From Steroidobacteraceae bacterium (GTDB lineage Bacteria; Pseudomonadota; Gammaproteobacteria; Steroidobacterales; Steroidobacteraceae), in NCBI GenBank assembly GCA_019634915.1, contig JAHCAN010000004.1:60848-124847 (forward strand): a stretch of DNA of 64,000 nucleotides, written 5' to 3'. This document shows positions 1-9,018 of this stretch, piece after piece. The position numbers and the translations under genes were made by a program. Each line of letters opens with the position of its first letter. Position 1 is the first letter of the stretch. A model generated the notes under the pieces. The model did no database searches. It worked only from the letters and a program-made list of their open reading frames with translations, and was not told where the DNA came from.

Positions 1-31
1 CTGGAAATGGCTTGGCAAGCGAGCGGTCAAT

Positions 32-370
32 ATGGCGACCATTTCGTGGGACGACTTCGCGAAGATCGAACTGCGGGTAGGCCGCATCATCGAGGCGGAG
101 CCGTTCCCGGAGGCGCGCAAGCCGGCCTACAGGCTGCTCGTGGATTTCGGCCCGGAAATCGGCCACAGGAAATCGAGTGCGCAGATCACGCAGCTCTATG
201 CGCCGGACGCGTTGCGGGGCAGGCTGGTCGTGGCGGTGGTCAATTTCCCGCCGAAACAGATCGGGCCGTTCATGTCCGAATGCTTGGTCACGGGCTTTCA
301 CAATGAGCGCGGAGAGGTCGCCCTGTGCGTGCCCGACCAGGCGGTGCCCCTCGGGACGCGGCTGCTCTAG
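32..370 (+). CDS. csaA: CsaA/YgjH-like tRNA-binding domain protein
   Basis: A 112-aa stand-alone tRNA_bind OB-fold protein. The family signature is visible at residues 12-16 (IELRV), in the VVAVVNFPPKQIGPFMSE segment and in the closing VPLGTRLL. The length fits free-standing CsaA/YgjH proteins, not the same domain appended to MetRS or PheT. Family members bind tRNA-like ligands, and CsaA has been described as a chaperone for exported proteins in the cytoplasm. The sequence cannot decide between these roles. ATG at 32 gives the full OB-fold. Only 31 bases precede it, so an upstream operon partner cannot be assessed. It ends just before a Fur-box promoter that drives the next genes. Confidence 0.85.
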   Translation: MATISWDDFAKIELRVGRIIEAEPFPEARKPAYRLLVDFGPEIGHRKSSAQITQLYAPDALRGRLVVAVVNFPPKQIGPFMSECLVTGFHNERGEVALCVPDQAVPLGTRLL

Positions 371-398
371 AAGGGGCCTTTGAGTCCGGCAGCCACCC

Positions 399-426
399 TT
401 GACATGCGAATGAGAATTATTAGCAT
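399..426 (+). promoter_or_regulatory. Sigma-70-like promoter with embedded Fur box
   Basis: TTGACA at 399-404 is a perfect -35 element. TAGCAT at 421-426 is a 4/6 -10 element with a 16-bp spacer. The spacer and -10 hold TGCGAATGAGAATTATTAGCA (405-425), a close relative of the Fur consensus with the typical GAGAATTATTA core. Iron-loaded Fur bound here would block RNA polymerase. Predicted transcription starts near 433, at or beside the GTG of the next small gene. The match is by eye and no binding data are implied. Confidence 0.6.
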
Positions 427-432
427 GTACGG

Positions 433-660
433 GTGCTGGAGACCCCCGATCATTCGACGCTGACCCGCGTCATTCTCGAGGACGGCTGTTGCTGCGAGCT
501 CGCGCGGCTCGACGGCGTGCTCGAGCGGATCTGTGCCGCGCTCGAATCGGTGCCGGCGGACCAACGCCGCGAAGTTGGGCGCGCGCTGCTCGGCATGGCG
601 GTCGCTTATATTGGCAATCATGGCGCTGCAGCCCTTCCATCTCGCGATACCGGTGCATGA
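433..660 (+). CDS. Small unknown protein, possibly Fur-regulated
   Basis: I do not recognise this 75-aa protein. It begins with GTG at 433 and has a cysteine triplet (DGCCCEL) near residues 18-22, followed by a predicted helical segment ([36 protein letters not shown]). Its first two thirds show the strong G/C third-position preference of neighbouring genes, which supports coding. The last 40 bases overlap the VOC gene in another frame, where the bias fades. The start coincides with the expected transcription start of the Fur-box promoter, so the mRNA would be leaderless or nearly so. Alternatively the real target of that promoter is the VOC gene at 620. Confidence 0.4.
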   Translation: MLETPDHSTLTRVILEDGCCCELARLDGVLERICAALESVPADQRREVGRALLGMAVAYIGNHGAAALPSRDTGA

Positions 661-1042
661 CCTCGCAGCCGCGCGCGCGTTCTACGGCGCGCTGTTCGGC
701 TGCCCGGAAGGGCGCAGCGCCGACGAGTGGGTGGACTTCGACTTCTTCGGCCATCAGCTCGTCGCGCACCTCGACCCGGCCGCGCGCGGGCGCGCCGCAC
801 ACCACAATCCGGTCGACGGCCACGACGTGCCGGTGCCGCATTTCGGCGTCGTGCTCGAGTGGCGGGACTGGCAGGCGCTCGCCGACCGGCTGCGCGCCGC
901 CGGCACGGCGTTCGTCATCGAACCCGGCATCCGCTTTCGCGGCCTGACCGGCGAGCAGGCGACGATGTTCCTGCGTGATCCTTCGGGCAACGCGCTCGAA
1001 TTCAAGGCGTTTCGCGATCCGTCGCAGCTGTTCGCCCGTTGA
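620..1042 (+). CDS. VOC (glyoxalase/bleomycin-resistance) family protein
   Basis: A 140-aa single vicinal-oxygen-chelate unit. It starts [23 protein letters not shown] and ends with the family's [12 protein letters not shown] strand, where the terminal Glu and the early His are the usual metal-ligand positions. VOC proteins include lyases, dioxygenases and resistance proteins; the substrate here is unknown. ATG at 620 was chosen because the VOC fold begins immediately after it, while longer upstream in-frame starts add a sequence with no family resemblance. It overlaps the small upstream gene by 41 bases and its 3' end overlaps the convergent CoA hydrolase/transferase gene by 41 bases. It may share the Fur-box promoter. 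Confidence 0.8.
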   Translation: MALQPFHLAIPVHDLAAARAFYGALFGCPEGRSADEWVDFDFFGHQLVAHLDPAARGRAAHHNPVDGHDVPVPHFGVVLEWRDWQALADRLRAAGTAFVIEPGIRFRGLTGEQATMFLRDPSGNALEFKAFRDPSQLFAR

Positions 1043-3164
1043 GCCGCCGCAATGCGAGCGCGACGAGGCGCTGCGCGAGCCGCTCGCGCCAGCCGCGCGG
1101 TGCGGCGAGGCCCATGCGCTCCAGCGCGTGGCGCATTCCGGGATCGGCCGGGTGTCGCAGCGCCGAGGCGAGCACGCGCAGCCTGCCCGTGCGCGTCGCG
1201 CTCGCGGCCGACAGCGCCTGCAGCGCCTTCGACAGCAGGATCTCCTCGCGCGTCAGGTCGGTGCCGAACGGATAGTCGCTGAACAGGCCCGCCTCGCGCG
1301 GCGCGGCGAACGTCGCCTCGAGCCGCGCCGGCGTGTTGTGGCGATGCGCGTCGGCGATGCGGTAGTCGCGCGGCAGCTTGCCGGCGGTCTTCGCGGCGGC
1401 GAGCAGCGGCTGCTGGAAGCGCGAGTCGGCGATGTCGAGCAGGCGTGCGATCACCTCGGCGTCGGTCGCGCCGCGCAGGTCGGCGACACCGTATTCGGTG
1501 ACGACGATGTCACGCAGGTGCCGCGGGATCGTCGCCTGCGCGTAGTTCCAGACGATGTTCGACGTGAGCCGGCCCGCCGCCTCGCGGGTCGCGCGCGCGC
1601 AGATCACCGCGCGCGCGCCGGGCAGCGCATGCGCCATCGCGACGAAGTTGTACTGGCCGCCGACGCCGCTGACGACGCGGCCGTCCGCGAGCGTGTCGGA
1701 CACCGCCGCGCCGAGCAGCGTGACCATCATCGCCGTGTTGACGAAGCGCGCGTCGCGCCGCTGCAGGCGGCGCAGCTCGTGGTCGTCGCCGAGCAGCTGG
1801 TTGACGAAGCCGACGCCGCACATGTCGATGCGCCGCAACTCGCGCTCGGGCATCTCGCGCAGCTTGGCGTAGAAGCCGCGCGGCCCGAGGAAGAATGCCG
1901 AATGCGCGACGACGCCGCCCTTCAGCTCGCGACCGAGGCAGCCGGCGGCGAGCGCGCGACGGGCCGCCGCGTCGCCGAGGTCGGCGCTGATCCACTCGCC
2001 GTCGGGACTGCGGATGCGCCCGTCGCGGTAGCGCGTCTCGGCGCGGAACACGCCGAAGCGGCGCAGTGATTCGAAGCCCGCCGCGTCGAGCCGCGGGCCG
2101 ACGCCGGCGTCGGCGAGCGCCTCGAGGATGCCGGCGTCGAAGCGCTCGCCGATGCGCCCGCTCGCGAGCAGGCGCGTGAGCGGCAGCGAGTCGTAGACGT
2201 GCCGGCGCAGGATGCCGGCGCGCAGCAGGTCGAGCATCTGGTCGACCAGCATCTCGGTGCAGGCATAGAGCCCGGTGCCGAACGGCGCGCTCTCGGTCGC
2301 GACGCCGCCGAGCGCCTCGAGTGCGGCGCGCCAGGCCGCGTTCTGCTGGTGCCGCAGCAGCAGCGCGTAGACGAGCGCATCGCCGAGCTCGCCGATGCCG
2401 ATCTGCAACGTGCCGCCGTCGCGCACCAGCGCGCTGACGTGCATCGCGATCGCGTGGTCGACGGTGCGCAGCGGCAGATTCGGCGGGCCGAACAGTTCGT
2501 AGTCGTAGCCCGGGTGATCGATCAGGAAATCGAAGCGCTCGGGCGATACGCAGGCCGCGCCGAACATGAACGGCATGCGCGGATGCACGGCGCCGATCAG
2601 CACCAGCTCGCGGCCGGCTGCCCGTGCGGCGTCGATTTCGGGCAGCAGGTCGACGATCACGTCGGGATTGGAGCCGAACGACAGTTGCAGCTCGCCGCCG
2701 CTGCCGCGCTTCGCGACGTTCTGCGCGATCACGTTCGCGCCGCGCGCGAGGAAGTCCCGGCCGACGTGCGTGTAGTTCGCCGCGAGGTAGTCCTGCTGCG
2801 CGCGCTCGACGCCGAGCCAGGCCCCCGGCTCGAAGTAGAACTCGATCACCTCGACGTTCGGCGGCAGCGCGCCGCGCTTCGCGGCCTGCACGTACTCGAG
2901 CTCGGGGTAATCGGCGAAGACGCGCTCGACGATCGGCTCGAGCAGGCGGCGCTCGAGGTCGCTGCGCGCGCGCGGCCGCGTCAGCGACAGCGCGGTCAGG
3001 ATCGTCAGCTCGAGCGACGGGTCGCCGAGCGCGCGCCGGTAGAACTCGTTGGCGAGCAGGTTCGGCTTGCCGATGCCGAGCGGCAGGCCGAGCACGACGC
3101 GCCGCCCGACGCGCGCGAGCGTGGCGTCGACGCATTCATCGATCGTGCCGAAGGTCTGCGGCAC
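1002..3164 (-). CDS. Acetyl-CoA hydrolase/transferase family protein, long form
   Basis: A 720-aa member of the acetyl-CoA hydrolase/transferase (class I CoA-transferase) family. The C-terminal half has the characteristic [24 protein letters not shown] stretch and the late EYGVADLRG motif. The N-terminal half ([27 protein letters not shown]) is the domain found in the longer proteobacterial versions. The family moves CoA between acyl groups or hydrolyses acyl-CoA in the cytoplasm; substrate is not evident. The protein is longer than the roughly 500-aa Ach1/Cat1 types. It is the downstream neighbour of the b561-YceI gene on the same strand, whose stop codon directly abuts its ATG, so cotranscription is likely. 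Its 3' end overlaps the convergent VOC gene. Confidence 0.85.
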   Translation of the reverse strand: MPQTFGTIDECVDATLARVGRRVVLGLPLGIGKPNLLANEFYRRALGDPSLELTILTALSLTRPRARSDLERRLLEPIVERVFADYPELEYVQAAKRGALPPNVEVIEFYFEPGAWLGVERAQQDYLAANYTHVGRDFLARGANVIAQNVAKRGSGGELQLSFGSNPDVIVDLLPEIDAARAAGRELVLIGAVHPRMPFMFGAACVSPERFDFLIDHPGYDYELFGPPNLPLRTVDHAIAMHVSALVRDGGTLQIGIGELGDALVYALLLRHQQNAAWRAALEALGGVATESAPFGTGLYACTEMLVDQMLDLLRAGILRRHVYDSLPLTRLLASGRIGERFDAGILEALADAGVGPRLDAAGFESLRRFGVFRAETRYRDGRIRSPDGEWISADLGDAAARRALAAGCLGRELKGGVVAHSAFFLGPRGFYAKLREMPERELRRIDMCGVGFVNQLLGDDHELRRLQRRDARFVNTAMMVTLLGAAVSDTLADGRVVSGVGGQYNFVAMAHALPGARAVICARATREAAGRLTSNIVWNYAQATIPRHLRDIVVTEYGVADLRGATDAEVIARLLDIADSRFQQPLLAAAKTAGKLPRDYRIADAHRHNTPARLEATFAAPREAGLFSDYPFGTDLTREEILLSKALQALSAASATRTGRLRVLASALRHPADPGMRHALERMGLAAPRGWRERLAQRLVALALRRLNGRTAATDRETP

Positions 3165-4268
3165 TCAGTGCGCGGGCGCGAGCCTGACCGACCAGAGGAT
3201 CGTCACCGCGTCCGCCACCATCGAGGTCGCGCGCCACTCGCCCTGGCCGACGCCGTAGTCGAGCCGCTTGATCGCGAGCTGGCCGGCGAGCCGCCCGTCC
3301 GCCAGCGTGAAGGGCAGCGCCACGTCGCGCGTCGCGTCGCGGATCGTGAGCTTGCCGTGCGCCACATAGCCGCCGTCCGCCGCGCGGGTGATCCGGCCGG
3401 CGCTGAACGTCGCGGCCGGGAAGCGCCGCACGTCGAACAGGTCCTTCGAGCGCAGCGTGCTGTCACGGTCCTTGTCCTGCGTATCGAGCGAGTCGACCTC
3501 GACGCGCACTTCGAGCGTGGCGGGTGCACCGTCGTCGCCGGTCGTGAGCACGGTCGTGAAGCGGCCGAAGGCGCCGTCGGTGGTCGCGCCGGCCTGCGAG
3601 AAGCGAAATTGCAGCGTGCCGGTCGCGCCGCTGCCCTCGAGGGTCTGCGCACCCGGCGTGGCGGCGGACGCGTCGCTGCCGGGGCCCGCGGCGAACAGCA
3701 TCAGCAGCAGCAGCGCCGGCACGCGCGCGAACGGCAGCATGCGCTTCAGCACCGTGTCGCGATTGAAGAAGTGGTGCTTCAGCGCGGCGAGCAGATGCAG
3801 GATCGCGATGATGCCGAGCGAGAAGGCGAGGATCTCGTGGGTCTCGTGCGCGATGTCGAAGGTCGCCTCGCTCGGCGCGACCAGGTCGGGCAGCTGCACG
3901 AGGCCGAACCACGAGACCGGGAAGTTCTTCGCCGACGACATGATCCAGCCGGCGAGCGGCACGGCGAACAGCAGCACGTACAGCAGCGCATGCGTCGCGC
4001 GCGCGGTGAATTTCTCCCAGCCCGCCATCGTCGCGGGCAGCACCGGCGTGCGGTTCGCCGCGCGCCACAGCAGGCGCAGCGTAGCGAGCGCGAGTATCGT
4101 GATGCCGATCGACTTGTGGCGCGCGAGCAGCGTGAGCTTCTCCATGCCGGGCGGCAGGTCGTGTGCGAGCCATGCGAGCACGAACTGGCAGATCACGAGC
4201 AGCACGACGAGCCAGTGGAACAGCTTGGCGAGCGAGCCCCAGCGTTCCAGGGAATTGCGGATCGGCAT
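3165..4268 (-). CDS. Cytochrome b561 - YceI fusion protein
   Basis: A 367-aa two-domain protein. Residues 1-195 form a bacterial di-haem cytochrome b561 with membrane spans and candidate haem-ligand histidines (H18, H51, H93, H144, H158). A hydrophobic stretch at about 181-195 leads into a periplasmic YceI lipocalin-like domain (about 208-367) ending in the typical VADAVTILWSVRLAP strand. Bacterial b561 proteins pass electrons between quinol and periplasmic partners, and YceI domains bind polyisoprenoid lipids such as quinones. Separate cybB and yceI genes are common neighbours, so a fusion is functionally sensible. ATG at 4268 lies only 12 bases from the start of a divergent YceI lipoprotein. 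Confidence 0.9.
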   Translation of the reverse strand: MPIRNSLERWGSLAKLFHWLVVLLVICQFVLAWLAHDLPPGMEKLTLLARHKSIGITILALATLRLLWRAANRTPVLPATMAGWEKFTARATHALLYVLLFAVPLAGWIMSSAKNFPVSWFGLVQLPDLVAPSEATFDIAHETHEILAFSLGIIAILHLLAALKHHFFNRDTVLKRMLPFARVPALLLLMLFAAGPGSDASAATPGAQTLEGSGATGTLQFRFSQAGATTDGAFGRFTTVLTTGDDGAPATLEVRVEVDSLDTQDKDRDSTLRSKDLFDVRRFPAATFSAGRITRAADGGYVAHGKLTIRDATRDVALPFTLADGRLAGQLAIKRLDYGVGQGEWRATSMVADAVTILWSVRLAPAH

Positions 4269-4280
4269 AAGCTCGGCTCC

Positions 4281-5066
4281 GTGGAAGGCAGTGGAGCCAA
4301 GTCTAGCAAGCCGGCGCTGGCGGCGGTGATCCTGGCCGCGCTCGCCGTCGCCGGCTGCCCGGCGACCCGCCGCGTGGCGCCGGTGCCGGCCGCACCGCAG
4401 CCGACGTCGGCCGTCGCAGCGGCGCCGGAAGCTGCACCGGCCGAGGCTGCGATGCCCGCGGCCGCGCTGGCGTCGCCCGCCGCGGGTGTGCAGCGCTATC
4501 GGATCGACGCGGCCGCCTCGTTGCTCGTGGTCGTCGCCCGGCGCGGCGGCGTGCTGGCCGCGATGGGGCACGACCACGTGATCGCGTCGCACGATCTTTC
4601 CGGGTACATCGACCTGCAGGAGCCGCTCCGGGCCAGCCGTTTCGCACTCGAGCTGCCGGTCGCCGCGCTCACGGTCGACGAGCCTGCGCTGCGCAGCGGC
4701 CGCGGCGCCGGCTTCGACGACGAGGTTCCGCAGGCGGCGCGCGCCGCGACGCGCGACAACCTGCTCGGCGAACGCGTGCTCGACGCCGCGCACTACCCCC
4801 GGATCACGGCGCGCGGCCTCGAGCTGAGCGGCGGGCCGGAGCATTTCGCCGCGCGTGTCGAGCTGACCGTGCGCGACACGCGGCACGTGGCCCTGGTGCC
4901 GGTGCGGTTCGCGACCGGGCCCGGCGATACGCTGCGCATCACCGCGCGCTTCCCGCTCTCCCAGGGCGCCCTCGGCCTGACGCCGTTCAGCGCGGCGCTC
5001 GGCGCGCTGCGGGTCGAGGACCTGCTCGACGTGGAACTCGACGTCAGCGCGCGCCGAGCTCCCTGA
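4281..5066 (+). CDS. YceI-family lipoprotein
   Basis: A 261-aa YceI-like protein with a lipoprotein signal. A hydrophobic segment (residues 11-25) ends in the lipobox LAVAGC, giving Cys26 as the lipidated residue. An Ala/Pro-rich linker of about 45 residues follows, then the YceI-type beta domain (YRIDAAASLLVVVARRGG onward to GALRVEDLLDVELDVSA). GTG at 4281 was chosen because it places a normal signal directly after the start; a long in-frame open stretch upstream is antisense to other genes. It is divergent from the b561-YceI fusion with 12 bases between starts, so two YceI proteins probably share one control region. The 3' end overlaps the convergent S46 peptidase gene by 23 bases. Confidence 0.75.
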   Translation: MEGSGAKSSKPALAAVILAALAVAGCPATRRVAPVPAAPQPTSAVAAAPEAAPAEAAMPAAALASPAAGVQRYRIDAAASLLVVVARRGGVLAAMGHDHVIASHDLSGYIDLQEPLRASRFALELPVAALTVDEPALRSGRGAGFDDEVPQAARAATRDNLLGERVLDAAHYPRITARGLELSGGPEHFAARVELTVRDTRHVALVPVRFATGPGDTLRITARFPLSQGALGLTPFSAALGALRVEDLLDVELDVSARRAP

Positions 5067-7089
5067 GCACCGCGTCGGCGCGGTACACCTTGCGCAGCGA
5101 TTCGCGGATGATCGCCGGATGCACCGCGATCGCGCGGTTCTTCGCGGCATCGAACCAGTAGTTGCCCGAGATCGAGTGGATGTTGCCATCGAACAGCAGG
5201 CCGACGATGCGGCCCTGTGCGTCGACCAGCGGGCTGCCCGAGTTGCCGCCGACGATGTCGCTGTTGGTCGCGATGCAGAACGGTGTCTGCATGTCGAGCG
5301 AGTCGCGCACCGCGAGCCAGCTGTCGGGGATCCGGAACGGCGGCGCGCCGGTCGCGCGCGCGAACGCGGTCCCGAGGCGCGTGAACGGCGCGAGTTCGAC
5401 GCCGCCTTCGTTCCATGCGGTGACCGTCCCGTAGTTCAGGCGCAGCGTGAACGTTGCGTCGGGGTACACGTTCGTGCCGTACACCTTGAAGCGCGCCGCC
5501 GCGATCTTCTCCGCCGCCGCGGCGACCGGCGCCTCGACTTCGTCCTCGTAGCGCTTGCGCACCGCGCGCGCCGGCGCGTCGATCGCGAGCGCGAGCCGGA
5601 CCATCGGATCGTCGGACGCCGCGATCGCCGCCGCGCCGCCGTCCCAGAGCCGCTTGCGCACGGCCGGATCGGCCAGCTGCGTGCCGGCCACCAGCTTCGT
5701 CGCGAGGCTGTCGGGCGAGTCGGCCGCGAGCAGCTCGCGCACGACCGGGTGATCGGGGCCGAGCCATTCACGCATCCGCTCGAGCGAGAACGACAGCGTC
5801 AGGTTCTCGAGTTCGGCGTAGACCGGCACCGGCGCGAGCATCTGGCGCTCGAGGCGCGGCAGCGCAGTGTCGGTGTACTCGCGCAGGCGCGCGGTGTTCT
5901 GCTTGTCGCGCTCCGCGGCGGCGCGCACCAGCGTGCGCGCGTAGCGGAAGTTCGCGCTGTTGAAGCCACCGGCGCCTTCGAGAAACAGGTAGGGCAGGTA
6001 TAGATTGCGCTCGACGTCGACCGCGCGCGCGATGTCGGCCCACGGATCGCCGAATGCGGGATCGCCGGCCAGCGCCGCGCGCAGCGCGCGCTCGGCCTCG
6101 CCCTTGCCGGCGAGCAGCGCATCCTCGTGCAGCGCATCGAGCTGCTTGCGCCGGACCTTGATGACGTTCTCGATCGAATTGAGCGGCTCCTCGACGATGC
6201 GCGCGGCCGATTCGCTGCCCTTGCCGAACTGGATGTAGCGGCCGCGCAGCTCCGAATAGCGCAGCAGCCAGTTCGGCAAGGCGACATCGCGCTGGAATTC
6301 GAGCTCGGCGCGCGTGTCGAGCCGCGCGGTCGAGCCGGGATGGCCCGTGACGAACACCGCCTCGCCCGCCGCCGGACCCTCGAAGCGGATCGGCAGGAAG
6401 TCGCGCGTCTTCACCGGTTTGCCGTTCTCGTAGGCCCGCAGCAGCGAGTAGTCGAGCGACCAGCGCGGGAACTGGAAGTTGTCGGGATCGCCGCCGAAGG
6501 CGGCGATGTCGGCTTCGGGTGCGAGCACCAGCCGCACGTCGTCATAGCGCTTGTACTTGTAGAGGAAGTACTGGCCACCCTGGTAGAGCGTGACGCTCTC
6601 GCACTTGAGTTTCGAGTCGCGCTCGCAGTCCTGTTCGAGCTGCGTCAGTGCGCGCTTGCGTGCCTCGTTCGCGGCCGTCTCGTCGAGCCCGGCGACCGCC
6701 TGTGCGACCTTGCCGGTCACGTCCTCCATCACCTGCAGTACGTCGGCGACCTGGGTCGCGCAGCGCGGCTCGGCGTCACGGCGGCGCGCGATGAAGCCGT
6801 CCTGCACGAGGCTCGTGTCTTTCGACGAGAGGCTCGCGAGGCAGGACTCGACGCAGTGGTGGTTCGTCAGGATCAGCCCGTCGGGTGAGACGAACGATGC
6901 CGTGCAGTTCGACAGCCGGATCGTGCTGCGGCGGACGTGGTCGAGCCACGCGCCGTCGATCGTCACGCCGTAGCGCGCCTTGACCTCGGCGGCGGGGAAG
7001 TTGTCGAAGGTCCACATGCCCTCGTCGGCGAGCGCGGGCAGTACGGCGGCCGTGGCGATGGCGAGCAGGGCGGGCAGGACTTTGCGCAT
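5044..7089 (-). CDS. S46-family dipeptidyl-peptidase (DPP7-like)
   Basis: A 681-aa secreted or periplasmic serine peptidase. A signal peptide (MRKVLPALLAIATAAVLPALA) is followed by DEGMWTFDNFP, the usual mature start of the family. The catalytic triad is visible: His in NHHC (77-78), Asp in the GGDPDNFQFPRW region, and Ser617 in GNSGSP. Eighteen residues after the serine is Gly635 (FDGN). DPP11 enzymes, which cut after Asp/Glu, have Arg here, while DPP7 enzymes with hydrophobic preference have Gly, so DPP7-type specificity is inferred. S46 enzymes release dipeptides from the N-termini of extracellular peptides. The ATG at 7089 is set by the signal peptide; an upstream in-frame ATG adds a non-signal extension. 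Confidence 0.92.
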   Translation of the reverse strand: MRKVLPALLAIATAAVLPALADEGMWTFDNFPAAEVKARYGVTIDGAWLDHVRRSTIRLSNCTASFVSPDGLILTNHHCVESCLASLSSKDTSLVQDGFIARRRDAEPRCATQVADVLQVMEDVTGKVAQAVAGLDETAANEARKRALTQLEQDCERDSKLKCESVTLYQGGQYFLYKYKRYDDVRLVLAPEADIAAFGGDPDNFQFPRWSLDYSLLRAYENGKPVKTRDFLPIRFEGPAAGEAVFVTGHPGSTARLDTRAELEFQRDVALPNWLLRYSELRGRYIQFGKGSESAARIVEEPLNSIENVIKVRRKQLDALHEDALLAGKGEAERALRAALAGDPAFGDPWADIARAVDVERNLYLPYLFLEGAGGFNSANFRYARTLVRAAAERDKQNTARLREYTDTALPRLERQMLAPVPVYAELENLTLSFSLERMREWLGPDHPVVRELLAADSPDSLATKLVAGTQLADPAVRKRLWDGGAAAIAASDDPMVRLALAIDAPARAVRKRYEDEVEAPVAAAAEKIAAARFKVYGTNVYPDATFTLRLNYGTVTAWNEGGVELAPFTRLGTAFARATGAPPFRIPDSWLAVRDSLDMQTPFCIATNSDIVGGNSGSPLVDAQGRIVGLLFDGNIHSISGNYWFDAAKNRAIAVHPAIIRESLRKVYRADAVLRELGAR

Positions 7090-7193
7090 GATGGCCTCGC
7101 GGCGGTGGGAAGCCGCGGATTCTAGCCGCAGTGCCCGCGTCCCGGGGGTTGCGGACACGCCGAAAGGTGGCCGCTGCGACGAGCCGACTGCGC

Positions 7194-7913
7194 TCAGGCG
7201 GCCCGCAGCAGGATCGCGAGCCCGTCGGGGCTCTCGAACAGCGCGTCGGTGGCCGGGTCGAGCCCGGCCGGCGGTGAATCGTCGAAGACGACACCGAGCG
7301 CCGCGAGGCGCGCGCGGCGCGCGGCGGGATCGCTGCCGGCGAACACGAGCAGCGGTCGCGGGAAGAAGCGCGGATCGTGCAGCGCGAGGTCCAGGTGATC
7401 GCTGGTCAGCGACAGCCTGCGGTACGCGGCCTCGCCGCCATCGTCCTCGAGTGCGACGAAGCCGAAGGCCTCCCAGGTGCGGCGCGCCGCCGCGAAATCA
7501 CGCGCCGGCAGGCTGTATTCGATGAAGTCGCCGCACAGCGAGGTCTCGTCGCGGCTGCGGTCCGCGGGCGAGTAGGTGCGTGCCTCGAGCAGCGTGACCA
7601 TGTGGCCGGTCGGGTCGCGGAAGCCGACTTCGTTGAAGACGTCCTCGCCGGTGCGGCGAAACTCCAAGCGCGCGCCGGCCGCTTCGATCCGCGCCAGCTG
7701 CTGCGCGAGCTGCTCGCACACGAAGGTGAGCGACGGCGACGCGAACGCGTACTGGTGCAGGCCGAAGGTGATGCGCCCGTCCGTGAGCACACCGTACGGA
7801 TGCGACCAGATGTCGTTGGTCACGCAGTGGCTGAAGCCGAGGCGCTCGAGGAATTCGACCGACGCGCGGATGTCGCCCGCGTGCACCGACAGTTCGAGGA
7901 AGCGGCCGAGCAT
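7194..7913 (-). CDS. Two-domain VOC family protein
   Basis: A 239-aa protein with two VOC units. The first is residues 1-120 (FLELSVHAGDIRASVEFLERLGF to DPTGHMVTLLEARTY), the second runs from about 135 to the end (FIEYSLPARDFAAARRTWEAFGF to ESPDGLAILLRAA). The first keeps the DPTGH..TLLEA metal-site strand; the second is more diverged and may be structural. It is too short and too dissimilar to be 4-hydroxyphenylpyruvate dioxygenase, despite the homogentisate genes upstream. The hemH stop codon lies 14 bases upstream of its ATG, so it is probably the last gene of the leftward operon that begins with the thiolase at 14592. Substrate unknown. Confidence 0.75.
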   Translation of the reverse strand: MLGRFLELSVHAGDIRASVEFLERLGFSHCVTNDIWSHPYGVLTDGRITFGLHQYAFASPSLTFVCEQLAQQLARIEAAGARLEFRRTGEDVFNEVGFRDPTGHMVTLLEARTYSPADRSRDETSLCGDFIEYSLPARDFAAARRTWEAFGFVALEDDGGEAAYRRLSLTSDHLDLALHDPRFFPRPLLVFAGSDPAARRARLAALGVVFDDSPPAGLDPATDALFESPDGLAILLRAA

Positions 7914-7927
7914 GCCGGCGCCGCGAG

Positions 7928-9004
7928 TCAGGTCGCGACGGCGCGCGGGAAGGCGGTGACGGTTGCGGCAACCGCGCCGGCCCAGCCGCGCGTGTGCTGC
8001 GTCACGATCTGGCCGAGGGCGTGCACGTGCGCGCTGCCGGCGTTGAGCGCCGGCACGTAGTCGAAGCGGGTGCCGCCCGCGCGCAGGAAGCGCGCGCGAC
8101 CCCCGACGTTGATTTCCTCGAGCGTCTCGAGGCAGTCGATCGCAAAGCCCGGGCACGCGACCGTGACCGTGCGCACGCCGCGCGCCGGCAGCGACTCGAG
8201 CACCTCATCCGTATAGGGCCGCAGCCAGCTGCCGCCGCCGAAGCGCGACTGGTACGCGACGCTCCATTCGCCCTCGCTCAGCTCGAGCGCGGCGGCGAGG
8301 CGCTGCGCCGTGGCATGGCAGCGGCGGTGGTAGGGATCGCCCCGGTCGCAGTAGGCGCTCGGCACGCCATGCCAGGACAGCACCAGGTGGCTCGCGCGAC
8401 CATGCGTGCTCCAGTGCGCGGCGATGCTCGCGCGCAGCGCCTCGATGTAGTCCGGATGGTCGTGGTAGTCGGCCACGAAGCGCACTTCGGGCAGCCAGCG
8501 CAGACCGCGCAGCGCGGCGCTGACCTGGTCGTACACGGCGCCGGTCGTCACGCCGCTGTACTGCGCGAACAGCGGCACGACCAGCAGCCGGCGCGCGCCC
8601 GCCTCGTCGACGAGGCGCACGATCGCGTCACGGACCGACGGCTTCGAGTAGAGCATGCCGAGCGCGACCGCGGCGGGCGCGGCGAAGCGCGGCGCGAGCT
8701 GCTGCTCGAGCGCCCCGCGCAGCTCGCCCGACAGCGACAGCAGCGGCGAGTGGCCGGCGGCGAACATCTCGCGGTAACGGCGCGCGCTGCGCAGCGGGCG
8801 CAGCGGCAGGATCAGGCCGTGGAGGATCGGCAGCCACAGCCAGCGCGGCAGCTCGACGACGCGCGGATCACCGAGCAGGCCGCGCAGGAAGCGGCGGATG
8901 TCGCGCGCGCGCGGCGAATCGGGCGAGCCCGAATTGACGAGCAGCACGCCGATCCGCTCGCTGCCGTCGTGCGGGAAATCCGGCCGGCCGTGGTATTGCG
9001 GCAT
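7928..9004 (-). CDS. hemH: Ferrochelatase
   Basis: A 358-aa ferrochelatase, which inserts Fe(II) into protoporphyrin IX as the last step of protohaem synthesis. The family landmarks appear in order: GVLLVNSGSPDSP near the N-terminus, the catalytic-histidine motif LVLSWHGVPSAYCDRGDPY, YQSRFGGGSWLRPYTDE, and CPGFAIDCLETLEEI. YQSRFG is usually followed by a charged residue (R/K), and the GGG here is a small deviation. ATG at 9004 is preceded by a GAGGT Shine-Dalgarno. The gene sits 14 bases after the aldehyde dehydrogenase in the same operon. No other haem genes are near, so its operon position does not reflect pathway grouping. Confidence 0.95.
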   Translation of the reverse strand: MPQYHGRPDFPHDGSERIGVLLVNSGSPDSPRARDIRRFLRGLLGDPRVVELPRWLWLPILHGLILPLRPLRSARRYREMFAAGHSPLLSLSGELRGALEQQLAPRFAAPAAVALGMLYSKPSVRDAIVRLVDEAGARRLLVVPLFAQYSGVTTGAVYDQVSAALRGLRWLPEVRFVADYHDHPDYIEALRASIAAHWSTHGRASHLVLSWHGVPSAYCDRGDPYHRRCHATAQRLAAALELSEGEWSVAYQSRFGGGSWLRPYTDEVLESLPARGVRTVTVACPGFAIDCLETLEEINVGGRARFLRAGGTRFDYVPALNAGSAHVHALGQIVTQHTRGWAGAVAATVTAFPRAVAT

Positions 9005-9018
9005 GGAGACCTCGTGCG

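Noticed and set aside
2199-4280. In-frame open stretch upstream of the YceI lipoprotein that would make a 955-aa protein
   Set aside because: It is antisense to the CoA-transferase and b561-YceI genes. A signal peptide and lipobox begin right after GTG 4281.
7194-7913. VOC gene as 4-hydroxyphenylpyruvate dioxygenase feeding the homogentisate genes
   Set aside because: It is 239 aa against about 350 for that enzyme and lacks its C-terminal iron-site sequence.
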